64,000 nucleotides of DNA from Streptomyces griseocarneus. Its GTDB lineage: Bacteria > Actinomycetota > Actinomycetes > Streptomycetales > Streptomycetaceae. The notes under the pieces are model-generated. The model worked only from the letters and a program-made list of their open reading frames with translations, was not told where the DNA came from and did no database searches. Shown here piece after piece: positions 22,764-30,697 of the stretch. Location of the stretch: positions 1 through 64,000 of the forward strand of contig PENC01000025.1 in NCBI GenBank assembly GCA_003674045.1, written 5' to 3'. The translations under genes were made by a program, and so were the position numbers. The first letter of the stretch is position 1, and each line of letters opens with the position of its first letter.

Positions 22764-23566
22764 AGGCCAACACCCGCCGGGACAACCGCCTCGCGTTCGA
22801 CACGGTCGCCGAGGCCTACGATCGCGCGCGCCCGACGATGCCCCACGGCCTGATCGTCTCCATCGTGAGGATCACCGGGATGTGGAACGGTGACCGCGTG
22901 CTGGAGATCGGAGCAGCCACGGGCCAGCTGACACGCCCCCTCCGTGCTGCGCATCTGAACGTCACCGCTCTGGAGCCGGGCGAGCGGTTGCGGGCGCTGC
23001 TGGAACGCAACGTCGCCGGGGACCCGGGCGTCACCGTCCGTCCGGGCCTCTTCGAGGACTACGACAGCAGCGACGACGGCCCGTTCAGTGCCGTGTTCTC
23101 CGCCAACGCCTTCCACTGGATCGACCCGGACGTCTCGTACGCCAAGGCCGCCGGCATGCTGCGCCCCGACGGGCACCTCGTGCTGCTGTGGAACTTTCCC
23201 GTCGTGGAAGACCCGGCTCTGCGCGACGCGCTCAACACCCGTGCCTTCGCCGACTACCCCGACTTCGTCCGCGATGAGCGCCACCAGCCCAGGATCGAGG
23301 CCCTGGCCGCAGAGGGCCGGGAGGAACTGGCCGCGAGCGGGCGCTTCGACTTCCCGTGGTGGCAGACGCGTACCGAGACCCTCCGCTTCACCGCGGACAC
23401 CTACCTTCAGCTGCTCATCTCCTACGCCAACGGCGCCGTGCTCGATGACGACGCCCGCCAGGACCTGGAACAGCGGGTGCGCGCGGTCCTGGACGACCGT
23501 GGCGCCGAGACGATCACGGTGACCAACCACCTCTACGCCCTCGTCGCGCGCCGGGCCGATCAGTGA
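22760..23566 (+). CDS. Class I SAM-dependent methyltransferase
   Basis: GTG 22760 overlaps the upstream stop. The 268-residue product starts RRDNRLAFDTVAEAYDRARPTMP, has the SAM-binding VLEIGAATGQLTRPL (about residues 49-63) and ALEPGERLRALL. Motif IV-like SAVFSANAFHWIDPDVSYAKAAGMLRPDG follows. This is the common type 11/25 methyltransferase fold, with a second small-molecule- or peptide-facing half. It likely methylates the peptide or a derived product; the target atom cannot be predicted. Confidence 0.85.
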   Translation: MKANTRRDNRLAFDTVAEAYDRARPTMPHGLIVSIVRITGMWNGDRVLEIGAATGQLTRPLRAAHLNVTALEPGERLRALLERNVAGDPGVTVRPGLFEDYDSSDDGPFSAVFSANAFHWIDPDVSYAKAAGMLRPDGHLVLLWNFPVVEDPALRDALNTRAFADYPDFVRDERHQPRIEALAAEGREELAASGRFDFPWWQTRTETLRFTADTYLQLLISYANGAVLDDDARQDLEQRVRAVLDDRGAETITVTNHLYALVARRADQ

Positions 23567-24405
23567 ACCCTGACCCCGCCCGCGTCGACCGGGCGATACG
23601 CCGGTCCGGGTACGCTGTCGTCCCCAGCTTCATCCCGCCCGCGCTCCTGCGTGAGTTCGCCGACGAACTCGCCGGCCAGTTGCTGCCCAATCAGCCAGGC
23701 GGATCACTGCGGCGGCTGCGCGAGTGGCGCCCGACCAGCGAGGAGCAGCTACGGCTGCGCGAAGCCGGCTACCGCACCGCCGCGCAGCACAAGCTCACCC
23801 ACTACAGGCCGCTCGCCGACCTGATGGCCGCTCTCCTCGACGGCCCCGTATGGGCCCAGCCCCGCCGCTTCCTGCGGCTGGTCGCACCCAGCACCGACAC
23901 GTACGGCACTGATCCGCATCAGGACTACCGCTACGTGCAAGGCGCCGTCGACACCCTCACAGCCTGGATTCCCCTCCACCTCGTACTTGCGGACGAGAGC
24001 AGCCTGCGTGTCGTGCAGGGCTCCCATAAAAACGGGCTGTGGCCGATCACCGACGCCACCGACGGCGCCCTCCCGCATCCCGTGGGCATCGCCGCGGACG
24101 ACGACCGATGGTGCCCCCTGACCTTCTACCCGGGCGACATCGCGATCTTCCACTCGCTCACCCTCCACTGCACCACCCCACCCCAGCACGACCTCGCGCG
24201 CCTCTCACTGGACGTGCGCTACCAGCGCACCGACGCCCCCGTCGCGGCCTCGGCACTGCTCGCTCCCTACCCATGCCCGAACAACGACGACCCGCTCCAG
24301 TGGACGCACGACCCGCAGCTCGCCCTCCCCGATCCACTGCCCACGGTCGTCAACGTGCCGCACGACGAAGTCGTGCTGCCCGACGGCGCATCCCGATTCG
24401 TCTGA
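23563..24405 (+). CDS. Phytanoyl-CoA dioxygenase-type hydroxylase 1
   Basis: GTG 23563 overlaps the upstream stop. The 280-residue protein has the Fe(II)/2-oxoglutarate pattern: TDPHQDYRYVQG gives the HxD pair. LHLVLADESSLRVVQGSHKNGLWP and FYPGDIAIFHSLTLHCTTPPQHDLARLSLDVRYQR supply the distal histidine and the 2-oxoglutarate-binding arginine. PhyH-family enzymes hydroxylate or oxidise unactivated carbons in many natural products. It is coupled to the methyltransferase and followed after 13 bp by a second enzyme of the family. Confidence 0.85.
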   Translation: MNPDPARVDRAIRRSGYAVVPSFIPPALLREFADELAGQLLPNQPGGSLRRLREWRPTSEEQLRLREAGYRTAAQHKLTHYRPLADLMAALLDGPVWAQPRRFLRLVAPSTDTYGTDPHQDYRYVQGAVDTLTAWIPLHLVLADESSLRVVQGSHKNGLWPITDATDGALPHPVGIAADDDRWCPLTFYPGDIAIFHSLTLHCTTPPQHDLARLSLDVRYQRTDAPVAASALLAPYPCPNNDDPLQWTHDPQLALPDPLPTVVNVPHDEVVLPDGASRFV

Positions 24406-24418
24406 ACGGAGGCACTTG

Positions 24419-25483
24419 GTGGCCCATATCCCGTTCCTCGATTCCACCCGGCTGCTCCACAGCCCCACTGCGCTAGCGACGCGTCTCAAGCGCGATGGAT
24501 ACCTCTGCCTCCGCGGCGTCCTTCCCTCGACAGACGTCGATGCCGTGCGCCGCCACGTCCTGGCCGTCGCCGACGACGCCGGATGGCTCCTCCCCGCCAC
24601 GGCCGCAGGGGCCGTACCCATAGCCGACCCGACAGCGGCCGTGTGGGACCCGGACCCCGCCTACCGGCAGGTGCACCGCCGGATGTGGACCCACCGCCCC
24701 GTCCACGCCCTGATGCACCACCCCACCCTCCTCAGGGTGATCACAGCGGCAATCGGCACCGGCGACGTCTTCGTCCACCCCCGGAAAGTCCTACGCGCCG
24801 CGCATCCGAATCCAGCGAATCCAGCGTCGACATCGTTGGACGGCGGCTGGCACCAGGACTTCCCCGAGGTCCAAGGCAGCCCGAACACCCTGACCGTATG
24901 GGCTCCCCTCGCCCCCGTCACCCCGGATACCGGCGCCCTGGCCATCGCGCCCGCCTCCCACCACGAAGGAACCCTCCCTCTCCGGCTGGCCTCCACCGCT
25001 GTCGGCTGGGAAGCCGACGTCCACCCGTCCCTCATCCACACCGGCCCGATGAACCCGGGCGACATCCTGATCTTCACCACCCACACCGTGCACCGCGGCA
25101 CCCCCAACACCGGCCCCGGCCTCCGCCTGTCCATCGACGCCCGCTACCAACCCGTCCAGGAGCCCATCAACGAGACCTGCCTCGAACTCCGCGACGAGAC
25201 GTACGGCTGGGATGCCGTCTACGCCCATTGGCCGACCCTGGGGGACGATCCGCTCGTCCGCTACTGGCAACAGCAACCATTGAACGTAGTGCCGTACGAC
25301 CAGCGATACGACCGGTGGCGCGAGCACACCGCGCTGGCCGCCGGCGCTCGCCGCGAGCCCCTCGCCCGCCGCGCCCTGGAGATCACAGCACAGTACAGCC
25401 AGGCTGACGTCGCAGCGCGCGCTGGCACTCTCCTCGCCGCCCTGCCGGTTGTGAAACCACGCGCCAGGGCCCCACATCCGTGA
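24419..25483 (+). CDS. Phytanoyl-CoA dioxygenase-type hydroxylase 2
   Basis: GTG 24419 is 6 bp after GGAGG. The 354-residue product has GGWHQDFPEVQGSPNTLTVWAPLAPVTPDTGALAIAPASHHEG (HxD) and GDILIFTTHTVHRGTPNTGPGLRLSIDARYQPV (distal His and Arg). About 90 extra C-terminal residues extend past the fold (PYDQRYDRWREHTALAAGAR...). It ends the operon. Two such hydroxylases suggest two oxidation steps on the same scaffold. Confidence 0.85.
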   Translation: MAHIPFLDSTRLLHSPTALATRLKRDGYLCLRGVLPSTDVDAVRRHVLAVADDAGWLLPATAAGAVPIADPTAAVWDPDPAYRQVHRRMWTHRPVHALMHHPTLLRVITAAIGTGDVFVHPRKVLRAAHPNPANPASTSLDGGWHQDFPEVQGSPNTLTVWAPLAPVTPDTGALAIAPASHHEGTLPLRLASTAVGWEADVHPSLIHTGPMNPGDILIFTTHTVHRGTPNTGPGLRLSIDARYQPVQEPINETCLELRDETYGWDAVYAHWPTLGDDPLVRYWQQQPLNVVPYDQRYDRWREHTALAAGARREPLARRALEITAQYSQADVAARAGTLLAALPVVKPRARAPHP

Positions 25484-25552
25484 CAACGGGCATCGTCTCC
25501 CGAGGGCTGCACAATGGGCGTCATCGCCCTCATGCGCTCCGGGAGGCCCCTC

Positions 25553-26257
25553 GTGCCCGTCCTCACCCCGTGCCCCGGTCACCACAACCACGCCTGGCGC
25601 CGCGCCGAAGCCGCAGGCCTGCCCCACGACCTGTCACCCGTATGGGGCCACCCGGTCCACTGCGGCCGGTGCACCGACCGTGCGCAGGCGCAACTCGCAG
25701 AACTTCCCGAACTCCTCGTCGTCGTCGCCCTCGAAGCACGGCACGGCAGCCGCCCGAAGACGACCGGCACCGTCGGCCGCACCCCCAGCCACCGGTGGCC
25801 CGGGGAGGCGTCCCGCATGCTGACCGATCACATCGTCGGCGGCCTGCTCGACCTCGAAGATGACCTTCGCGAACTCCGCCACCTCCGCCCCCGCAACACC
25901 GCCAGCGCAGAAGGCCAGAAAGCCTGCCGGGCCGTGCAGTTCGTCACCGCTCACCTCGAGTGGGCCTTGACCGAGCACCCCATGGCGAACGAACCACACG
26001 ACCGGCTCTCGGCAAACCCCGCCGCCCAGATTCACAGCTGGCACACGACGGCAATGCGGTTCACCCGGCGCGACGTCCGACTGGACCACCCACAAGTTCC
26101 CTGTGCCCGCTGCAATTTGCTGTCGCTCTACCGGCCGGACGGCTCGGACTACTACGAATGCCGGAACGTCGAATGTGGCCTCCTGCTCACACCAGCGGAG
26201 TATCAGGCGCACACGCAGCGGATGACGACCGAGCACGCGCGGCCGGTGGCGGCTTGA
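25553..26257 (+). CDS. Phage-type zinc-ribbon protein
   Basis: GTG 25553 follows GGGAGG and gives VPVLTPCPGHHNHAWRRAEAAG. The 234-residue product has an N-terminal C/H cluster with HCGRCTDRAQAQLAEL, a helical middle, and a C-terminal zinc ribbon (VPCARCNLLSLYRPDGSDYYECRNVECGLLLTPAEY). Proteins of this kind are frequent in Streptomyces siphoviruses just upstream of the terminase module. I take it as the left edge of the visible phage region. Confidence 0.65.
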   Translation: MPVLTPCPGHHNHAWRRAEAAGLPHDLSPVWGHPVHCGRCTDRAQAQLAELPELLVVVALEARHGSRPKTTGTVGRTPSHRWPGEASRMLTDHIVGGLLDLEDDLRELRHLRPRNTASAEGQKACRAVQFVTAHLEWALTEHPMANEPHDRLSANPAAQIHSWHTTAMRFTRRDVRLDHPQVPCARCNLLSLYRPDGSDYYECRNVECGLLLTPAEYQAHTQRMTTEHARPVAA

Positions 26258-26267
26258 CCTGCGACGC

Positions 26268-26331
26268 GTTACGCGTAACCTGATCGTCAGGCACCCTCAT
26301 GCCTCCACCCCGGGTATCCACCCGGGGTTTT
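26268..26331 (+). terminator. Palindrome and hairpin terminator
   Basis: A perfect 12-nt palindrome (GTTACGCGTAAC, 26268-26279) is followed by a 9-bp stem, 26307-26315 with 26320-26328 (ACCCCGGGT/ACCCGGGGT), and TTTT. The second element is a good intrinsic terminator after the zinc-ribbon gene. Confidence 0.75.
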
Positions 26332-26333
26332 GC

Positions 26334-26576
26334 ATGAACGCGCACGGGGAGGAGCGGCAGTTGGACTTCGACGGCACCCTCCAGACCACCCTGTGGACCA
26401 CCGCCGAAGCTGCCGAGGCCGCTGGCGTATCCCCGGGGGTCATTCGCATCTGGGCCCACCGTGGCCATCTCTCCCGGGCGAATCCTGGGGGCCGGACGCC
26501 GAAGTACCGCGCGATCGACGTCGTAAGGGCCGAGCGGGCCACCCGCGAGCGGGCGCGACGAACCTACGCCGCCTGA
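26334..26576 (+). CDS. MerR/excisionase-like HTH protein (80 aa)
   Basis: The product contains TLWTTAEAAEAAGVSPGVIRIWAHRGHLSRANPGGRTPKYRAIDVVRAERATRERARR. This is a compact MerR-type helix-turn-helix with the wing 'GRTPKYRxxDVxRAE', a form common in actinophages. ATG 26334 is used; a TTG at 26361 after GGGGAGGAG is an alternative. It may regulate the phage genes or act as an excisionase, but no integrase is nearby. Confidence 0.7.
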   Translation: MNAHGEERQLDFDGTLQTTLWTTAEAAEAAGVSPGVIRIWAHRGHLSRANPGGRTPKYRAIDVVRAERATRERARRTYAA

Positions 26577-26671
26577 TCACGCGGGCGCGTGAGGAGGTTC
26601 ACGATGCCCTTTCCGGCCAGGTCCGGCATCAACACCGTGATCGCCCCCCCGCACAGACAGGAGGCGCCCTC

Positions 26672-27091
26672 ATGACTACTGCCCCTCAGCCGGTAGCAGT
26701 GCCTTCGTTCTCGTCCGGTCCGACGTGTCGGCTGTGCGGGCAGCGGGCGGTCGTGAGCTGGCAGCGCCGCCTGGCCGACAAGGAGTTCGCCAGTCATCTG
26801 GCCTGGGAACGTGACCGCCGGGCCCGAGCGGTCCAGCTCGCCGATCCGCAGATGCCCGAGCCGGCCTTCGGGCCGATGCCCCAGCCCGAGACCTGCACGA
26901 TCACGGTTTTCGCCTGTGTCGAGCACGCCATCACCCTGGACTCTGCGGCGCGCGTCCATCGCGCCACGTGCACCGCGCCGTCCGCGAACGACCTGCCGGG
27001 CTGCGACTGCGAGCCGGAACCCGTATCACCGCCCGATCCGGATCCGGCTGTCTCAGACGTCGGCGTCGTGCTGCCGCCCGGCTGGTCCTGA
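26672..27091 (+). CDS. Phage zinc-finger hypothetical protein
   Basis: ATG 26672 follows AGGAGG. The 139 residues include PTCRLCGQRAVVSWQRRLAD, then ETCTITVFACVEHAITLDSAARVHRATCTAPSANDLPGCDC, with several CxxC/CxxH groups that suggest metal binding. The C-terminus is proline-rich. Located directly before the DNA-modification gene, it is likely an early phage protein of unknown role. Confidence 0.6.
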   Translation: MTTAPQPVAVPSFSSGPTCRLCGQRAVVSWQRRLADKEFASHLAWERDRRARAVQLADPQMPEPAFGPMPQPETCTITVFACVEHAITLDSAARVHRATCTAPSANDLPGCDCEPEPVSPPDPDPAVSDVGVVLPPGWS

Positions 27092-27107
27092 CCAGGAAGG
27101 TTGAGTG

Positions 27108-28475
27108 ATGGGTAGACGTGGAGCTGATGAGCCCCGGATAGACGAGGGCCTCGCAGGTGCCCGCTATCTGCGTACGGCCCGCATACCTCTCGATCAGCTG
27201 ATGCCGTTCCCCGGGAATGCCAAGCGGGGCGACGTCGAGTCCATACGTGTCTCGCTGCGCAAGAACGGGCAGTACAGGTCGCTCGTGGTGCGCGAAGTAC
27301 GCCACGGGCCGCTGATAGTCCTGGCCGGCAACCACACGAAGATGGCCCTTGCCGCAGAAGGCTTTTCCGACGCGCGGTGCGAGATCGTCGAGTGCGATGA
27401 CGCGACGGCCCGGCGGATAAACCTGGCCGACAACCGGACCGGTGACCTCGGCACCTATGACGACGGTGCGCTCGCGGAGATCCTGGCGGGTCTCCACGGG
27501 GAATTCGACGGCTCCGGCTACAGCGACCACGACCTGGACTCGCTCCTCGCCACGCTCGCCGGACCGACATGGGCAGAGGGGCAGGCCGCGGAGATGAAGG
27601 CGGACCTGGTCGGCGAGACGACGGAGTCAGACGCCGCGCAAGCCGACGGACCGGCGCCATCCGGCCGGACCCTCCACCGTGACATCCCCATCGACGCGAT
27701 CTTCTCCATGGGCCGCCTGTCCTCCATCTCCCTCGCGGCCTACGAGATGGGTTTCCTTCCCGGCATCATCTCCACATCCCTCACGTCAGCCCGCGATCTG
27801 GCGCAGCGTTTGCCCGGCGTGCGGCTGGGCTTCATGGACAACGAATGGCACGACTACGACCACGCCGCGCACGTGGCTGCTGTGGCCGAGACGAGGCCGA
27901 AGTACGCGACCGTCCGTGATGCGATGACCAAGCAGCAGTGCGAGGACGCCGGCATCGAGTTCCTGCCGCTGCCCCGGATTTTGGAGATGGCGGAGGAGGT
28001 CGCCGAGCACGCGGACCATGTCATCGTCATCCCCAAGTACGACTGCCTCGACAAGATCCCCGAGCGGTACGTCATCGGCTTCTCCGTCCCCACCTCATAC
28101 GGCGGGACTCCCATGCCGATCGAAATGCTGCGAGGCCGCCGCATTCACCTTCTCGGCGGCTCCTGGACCAAGCAGCGCCAGTACCTCGCTCTCATGGGCG
28201 ACGACGTCGTCTCGTTCGACAACAACCACCTGCTGAGGGTCTCCGAGTTCGGTGATTTCACGTATCCCGATGGCACGCGCGGGCGCCTGTCCGGCCTGTC
28301 GAGCAAGATGCCGCGGACCTGGCAGGCCGCCGCGATTCTGTCGCTGGCGAGCATCCGGACCGAGCTCAACGACCTTTTCGCCGCGAAGCTGACGCCCGTG
28401 GTCGGCGACGGCACAGCGCCCACCTCTGGCCTCTCCCGTGCGGAGGACCCCGACGACGAGCAGGACGCCGCATGA
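27108..28475 (+). CDS. ParB-domain/TGT-like fusion (DpdA-type DNA 7-deazaguanine transferase)
   Basis: ATG 27108 lies after AGGAAGG (a GTG at 27105 is an alternative). Residues about 20-130 form a ParB-type N-terminal domain: RIPLDQLMPFPGNAKRGDVE, then GNHTKMALAAEGF and ARRINLADNRTGDLGTYDDGALAEIL. Residues about 185-430 look like a tRNA-guanine-transglycosylase fold: LGFMDNEWHDYDH, VIPKYDCLDKIPERYVIGFSVPTSYGG, and MLRGRRIHLLGGSWTKQRQYLALMGDDVVSFDNN. The last matches the TGT 'HLLGxG...xDxxD' pattern. DpdA proteins, a TGT branch, insert preQ0-type bases into DNA in phages and bacterial islands. With QueF, QueC, QueD, QueE and FolE downstream, this is the likely inserting enzyme; the ParB part may guide it to DNA. 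Confidence 0.75.
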   Translation: MGRRGADEPRIDEGLAGARYLRTARIPLDQLMPFPGNAKRGDVESIRVSLRKNGQYRSLVVREVRHGPLIVLAGNHTKMALAAEGFSDARCEIVECDDATARRINLADNRTGDLGTYDDGALAEILAGLHGEFDGSGYSDHDLDSLLATLAGPTWAEGQAAEMKADLVGETTESDAAQADGPAPSGRTLHRDIPIDAIFSMGRLSSISLAAYEMGFLPGIISTSLTSARDLAQRLPGVRLGFMDNEWHDYDHAAHVAAVAETRPKYATVRDAMTKQQCEDAGIEFLPLPRILEMAEEVAEHADHVIVIPKYDCLDKIPERYVIGFSVPTSYGGTPMPIEMLRGRRIHLLGGSWTKQRQYLALMGDDVVSFDNNHLLRVSEFGDFTYPDGTRGRLSGLSSKMPRTWQAAAILSLASIRTELNDLFAAKLTPVVGDGTAPTSGLSRAEDPDDEQDAA

Positions 28476-28879
28476 ACGCCCCCCGCTACCTCGGCCAGAG
28501 CGTCGGCCACGCAATCAGCGCGGATGACCTCGACACCGTGCCCGTTCCCCCGAACGTCGGCCGCGTGACCTACCGCACCACCGAGCTGAGCGCCCTGTGC
28601 CCGGTGACCGGACAGCCGGACATCTACGACGCCACGATCAGCTACCAGCCCAACGGCCGGTCGCTGGAGTCCAAGGCCCTCAAGCACTACCTGTGGGGCT
28701 TCCGGGACAAGGGCGCCTACTGCGAGACCCTCGCCGCGACCCTCGCTGACGACCTCACGGCCGTCCTCGGGGTGCCTGTCACGGTGGAACTGCGCCAGCA
28801 GATCCGCGGCGGCCTCGTCCTGTCCGCCACCGCCACCGCCACCGCCACCGCCACCGCCACCGCCAGCCAGGGAGTGTGA
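28472..28879 (+). CDS. queF: QueF-type preQ0 reductase
   Basis: ATG 28472 overlaps the upstream stop. The 135-residue protein carries the QueF active site: LCPVTGQPD with Cys43 and Asp50, and the NADPH-binding signature ESKALKHYLW at 66-75. The catalytic His-Glu pair appears as Cys84-Glu85 (GAYCETLA), so the histidine is replaced. QueF is a tunnel-fold enzyme that reduces the nitrile of preQ0 to the aminomethyl of preQ1. The C-terminus ends in a (TA)n dipeptide run made by a GCCACC repeat. The cassette may therefore make preQ1 or a derivative for DNA; the Cys change leaves some doubt about reductase activity. Confidence 0.85.
   Translation: MNAPRYLGQSVGHAISADDLDTVPVPPNVGRVTYRTTELSALCPVTGQPDIYDATISYQPNGRSLESKALKHYLWGFRDKGAYCETLAATLADDLTAVLGVPVTVELRQQIRGGLVLSATATATATATATASQGV
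28828..28863 (+). repeat. Six-base tandem repeat at the queF 3' end
   Basis: The unit GCCACC is repeated about six times in a row and encodes alternating Thr-Ala residues just before the queF stop. Changes in unit number would keep the frame and alter only the tail length. Confidence 0.85.
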
Positions 28880-29559
28880 TGACGCGCCCGCTCGCCGTCC
28901 TGGCCTTCTCCGGCGGGATGGACTCCACGACCCTCGCCGCGCAGTACGACGCCGAGGGCTACGCGCTTCTCCTGCTGTCCTTCGACTACGGGCAGCGGCA
29001 CGCCCGCGAGCTGGAGTCCGCCCGCGCCGTCGCCGTCCACTTCGGCGCCGAGCACCACGTCGTCGACCTCGCTGCGGTCGGCCGGCTGATGCCCGGTTCA
29101 GCCCTGACCGACCCCAGCGTCGACGTCCCGGACGGGCACTACGCCGAGGAGTCCATGCGGGTCACGGTCGTGCCAAACCGCAACGCGATCATGGCGAACG
29201 TCGCCGTCGGCATCGCCTCCGCCCGGCAAGCCGCCGTCGTCGCCCTCGGCATCCACGCCGGGGACCACGCGGTCTACCCCGACTGCCGACCCGAGTTCGT
29301 CGACGCGCTGCGCTCCTGCGTCGCCTGTGCCCTGGACGGCCTCCACACCCCCCGGGTGGAGGCCCCGTTCGTCCACCGGTCGAAGAGCGAGATCGCCACG
29401 CTGGCCGACACCCTCGGCGCGCCACTGCACCTGTCCTGGTCCTGCTACCGAGGTGGGGCGAGGCACTGCGGGACCTGCGGCACGTGCACCGAACGTCGCG
29501 AGGCCTTCGCCGAAGCGGGTCTGGACGACCCCACCGAGTACGAGGAGGTCGAGCGGTGA
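28879..29559 (+). CDS. queC: 7-cyano-7-deazaguanine (preQ0) synthase QueC
   Basis: ATG 28879 overlaps the queF stop. The 226-residue product has the ATP-pyrophosphatase loop AFSGGMDSTTLA (residues 9-20) and LLLSFDYGQRHARELESA. The C-terminal zinc site is CYRGGARHCGTCGTCTERREAF with four cysteines. QueC uses ATP and ammonia to convert carboxy-deazaguanine to preQ0. It overlaps queD by 4 bp, and the order queC-queD-queE-folE is complete for making preQ0 from GTP. Confidence 0.93.
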   Translation: MTRPLAVLAFSGGMDSTTLAAQYDAEGYALLLLSFDYGQRHARELESARAVAVHFGAEHHVVDLAAVGRLMPGSALTDPSVDVPDGHYAEESMRVTVVPNRNAIMANVAVGIASARQAAVVALGIHAGDHAVYPDCRPEFVDALRSCVACALDGLHTPRVEAPFVHRSKSEIATLADTLGAPLHLSWSCYRGGARHCGTCGTCTERREAFAEAGLDDPTEYEEVER

Positions 29560-29990
29560 GCCGGAGCCAGGGTGTCACCGTTCGCCACAATTTCGAAACC
29601 GCACACCGCTTGCCCCATCTGCCCGGCAAGTGCGTCTCACTCCACGGGCATTCGTGGTGGGTGCAGGTCACCGTCTCCGCGCCCGAGCCGCGCGCCGGCA
29701 TGGTGGTGGAGTTCGGCCCGTTCAAGCAGGCCCTGCGGGCGTGGATCGACGAACACCTCGATCACGGGGTGATGCTCGGGCCGGACGATCCGCTCGTGGA
29801 GGTGCTGCGGGCCCACGACTGCAAGGTGTACGAGGTTCCCGGCTGGCCCACGGTGGAGCACGTCGCGGCGCTGCTGGCCGGTGTCGCTGACCAGGTGCTC
29901 GCGGCGCTTCCCCGTGCTCCGGGCGCACGGGTCACCGGCGTTGAGGTCCACGAGACCCATGTCAACGCTGCGTCGTGGACTGCCGCGTGA
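29556..29990 (+). CDS. queD: 6-carboxytetrahydropterin synthase QueD
   Basis: GTG 29556 overlaps the queC stop. The 144-residue tunnel-fold protein has zinc ligands His17 (FETAHRL), His30 and His32 (LHGHSW) and the catalytic Cys26 (GKCVSL). PTVEHVAALL follows, with the conserved glutamate. QueD converts dihydroneopterin triphosphate to 6-carboxytetrahydropterin, the second step after FolE. Confidence 0.92.
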   Translation: MSRSQGVTVRHNFETAHRLPHLPGKCVSLHGHSWWVQVTVSAPEPRAGMVVEFGPFKQALRAWIDEHLDHGVMLGPDDPLVEVLRAHDCKVYEVPGWPTVEHVAALLAGVADQVLAALPRAPGARVTGVEVHETHVNAASWTAA

Positions 29991-30697
29991 TTAGCGAACC
30001 CTCGCTGGTCGTCGCCGAGGTCTTCGGCCCCACCGTGCAAGGGGAAGGACCATCGCTCGGGCAACGCGCGGGGTTCATCCGCACGGCCGGCTGCAACCTC
30101 ACCTGTTCCTGGTGCGACACCCCCTACACCTGGGATGGCACCCGCCACGACCTGCGGGCCGAACTGCGACGTGTGCCCGCCTTGGACATCGCCCGAAGAG
30201 CACTGTCCGGCGCCCCGAACCTGGTGGTGATCACCGGGGGCGAGCCACTGCTCCACCAACGTCAACCCGGCTGGGACGCGCTCCTCGAGCACCTCGCCCG
30301 AGCCGGTGTCGACATCGAGATCGAAACCAACGGCACGGTTCCACCCTCACCGCGCACCGCGCAGACCGTGACACGGTTCAATGTCTCCCCCAAGCTTCAA
30401 CACGCTGGCGACCCGGAGCGCCGTCGCATTCGTCCCGCCGCCCTTTCCGCCCTGCACGCCACGGGAAAAGCCGCGTTCAAGTTCGTGTGCCGAACCCCTG
30501 GCGACGTGACCGCAGTTGCCCGGTACACGGCCGCATGGGGCGTGCCGCCGTCAGCGGTCTGGGTCATGCCCGAAGGCACCAACTCCGCACGTATAACCGC
30601 GCACCTGACTGCCATCGCGGACGCCGCGATCGATGCCCAGTTCAACTTGACCACCCGCCTGCACGTCCACGTCTGGGGAGAAGAACGGGAGCGATGA
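29987..30697 (+). CDS. queE: 7-carboxy-7-deazaguanine synthase QueE (radical SAM)
   Basis: GTG 29987 overlaps the queD stop. The 236-residue protein has VFGPTVQGEGPSLGQRAGFIRTAGCNLTCSWCDTPYTW. The iron-sulfur cysteines are 36, 40 and 43 (CxxxCxxC). VITGGEPLLH supplies the GGEP SAM contact, and ETNGTV the substrate-side motif. QueE contracts the 6-carboxypterin ring to 7-carboxy-7-deazaguanine. It is coupled to folE by a 4-bp overlap. Confidence 0.93.
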   Translation: MISEPSLVVAEVFGPTVQGEGPSLGQRAGFIRTAGCNLTCSWCDTPYTWDGTRHDLRAELRRVPALDIARRALSGAPNLVVITGGEPLLHQRQPGWDALLEHLARAGVDIEIETNGTVPPSPRTAQTVTRFNVSPKLQHAGDPERRRIRPAALSALHATGKAAFKFVCRTPGDVTAVARYTAAWGVPPSAVWVMPEGTNSARITAHLTAIADAAIDAQFNLTTRLHVHVWGEERER

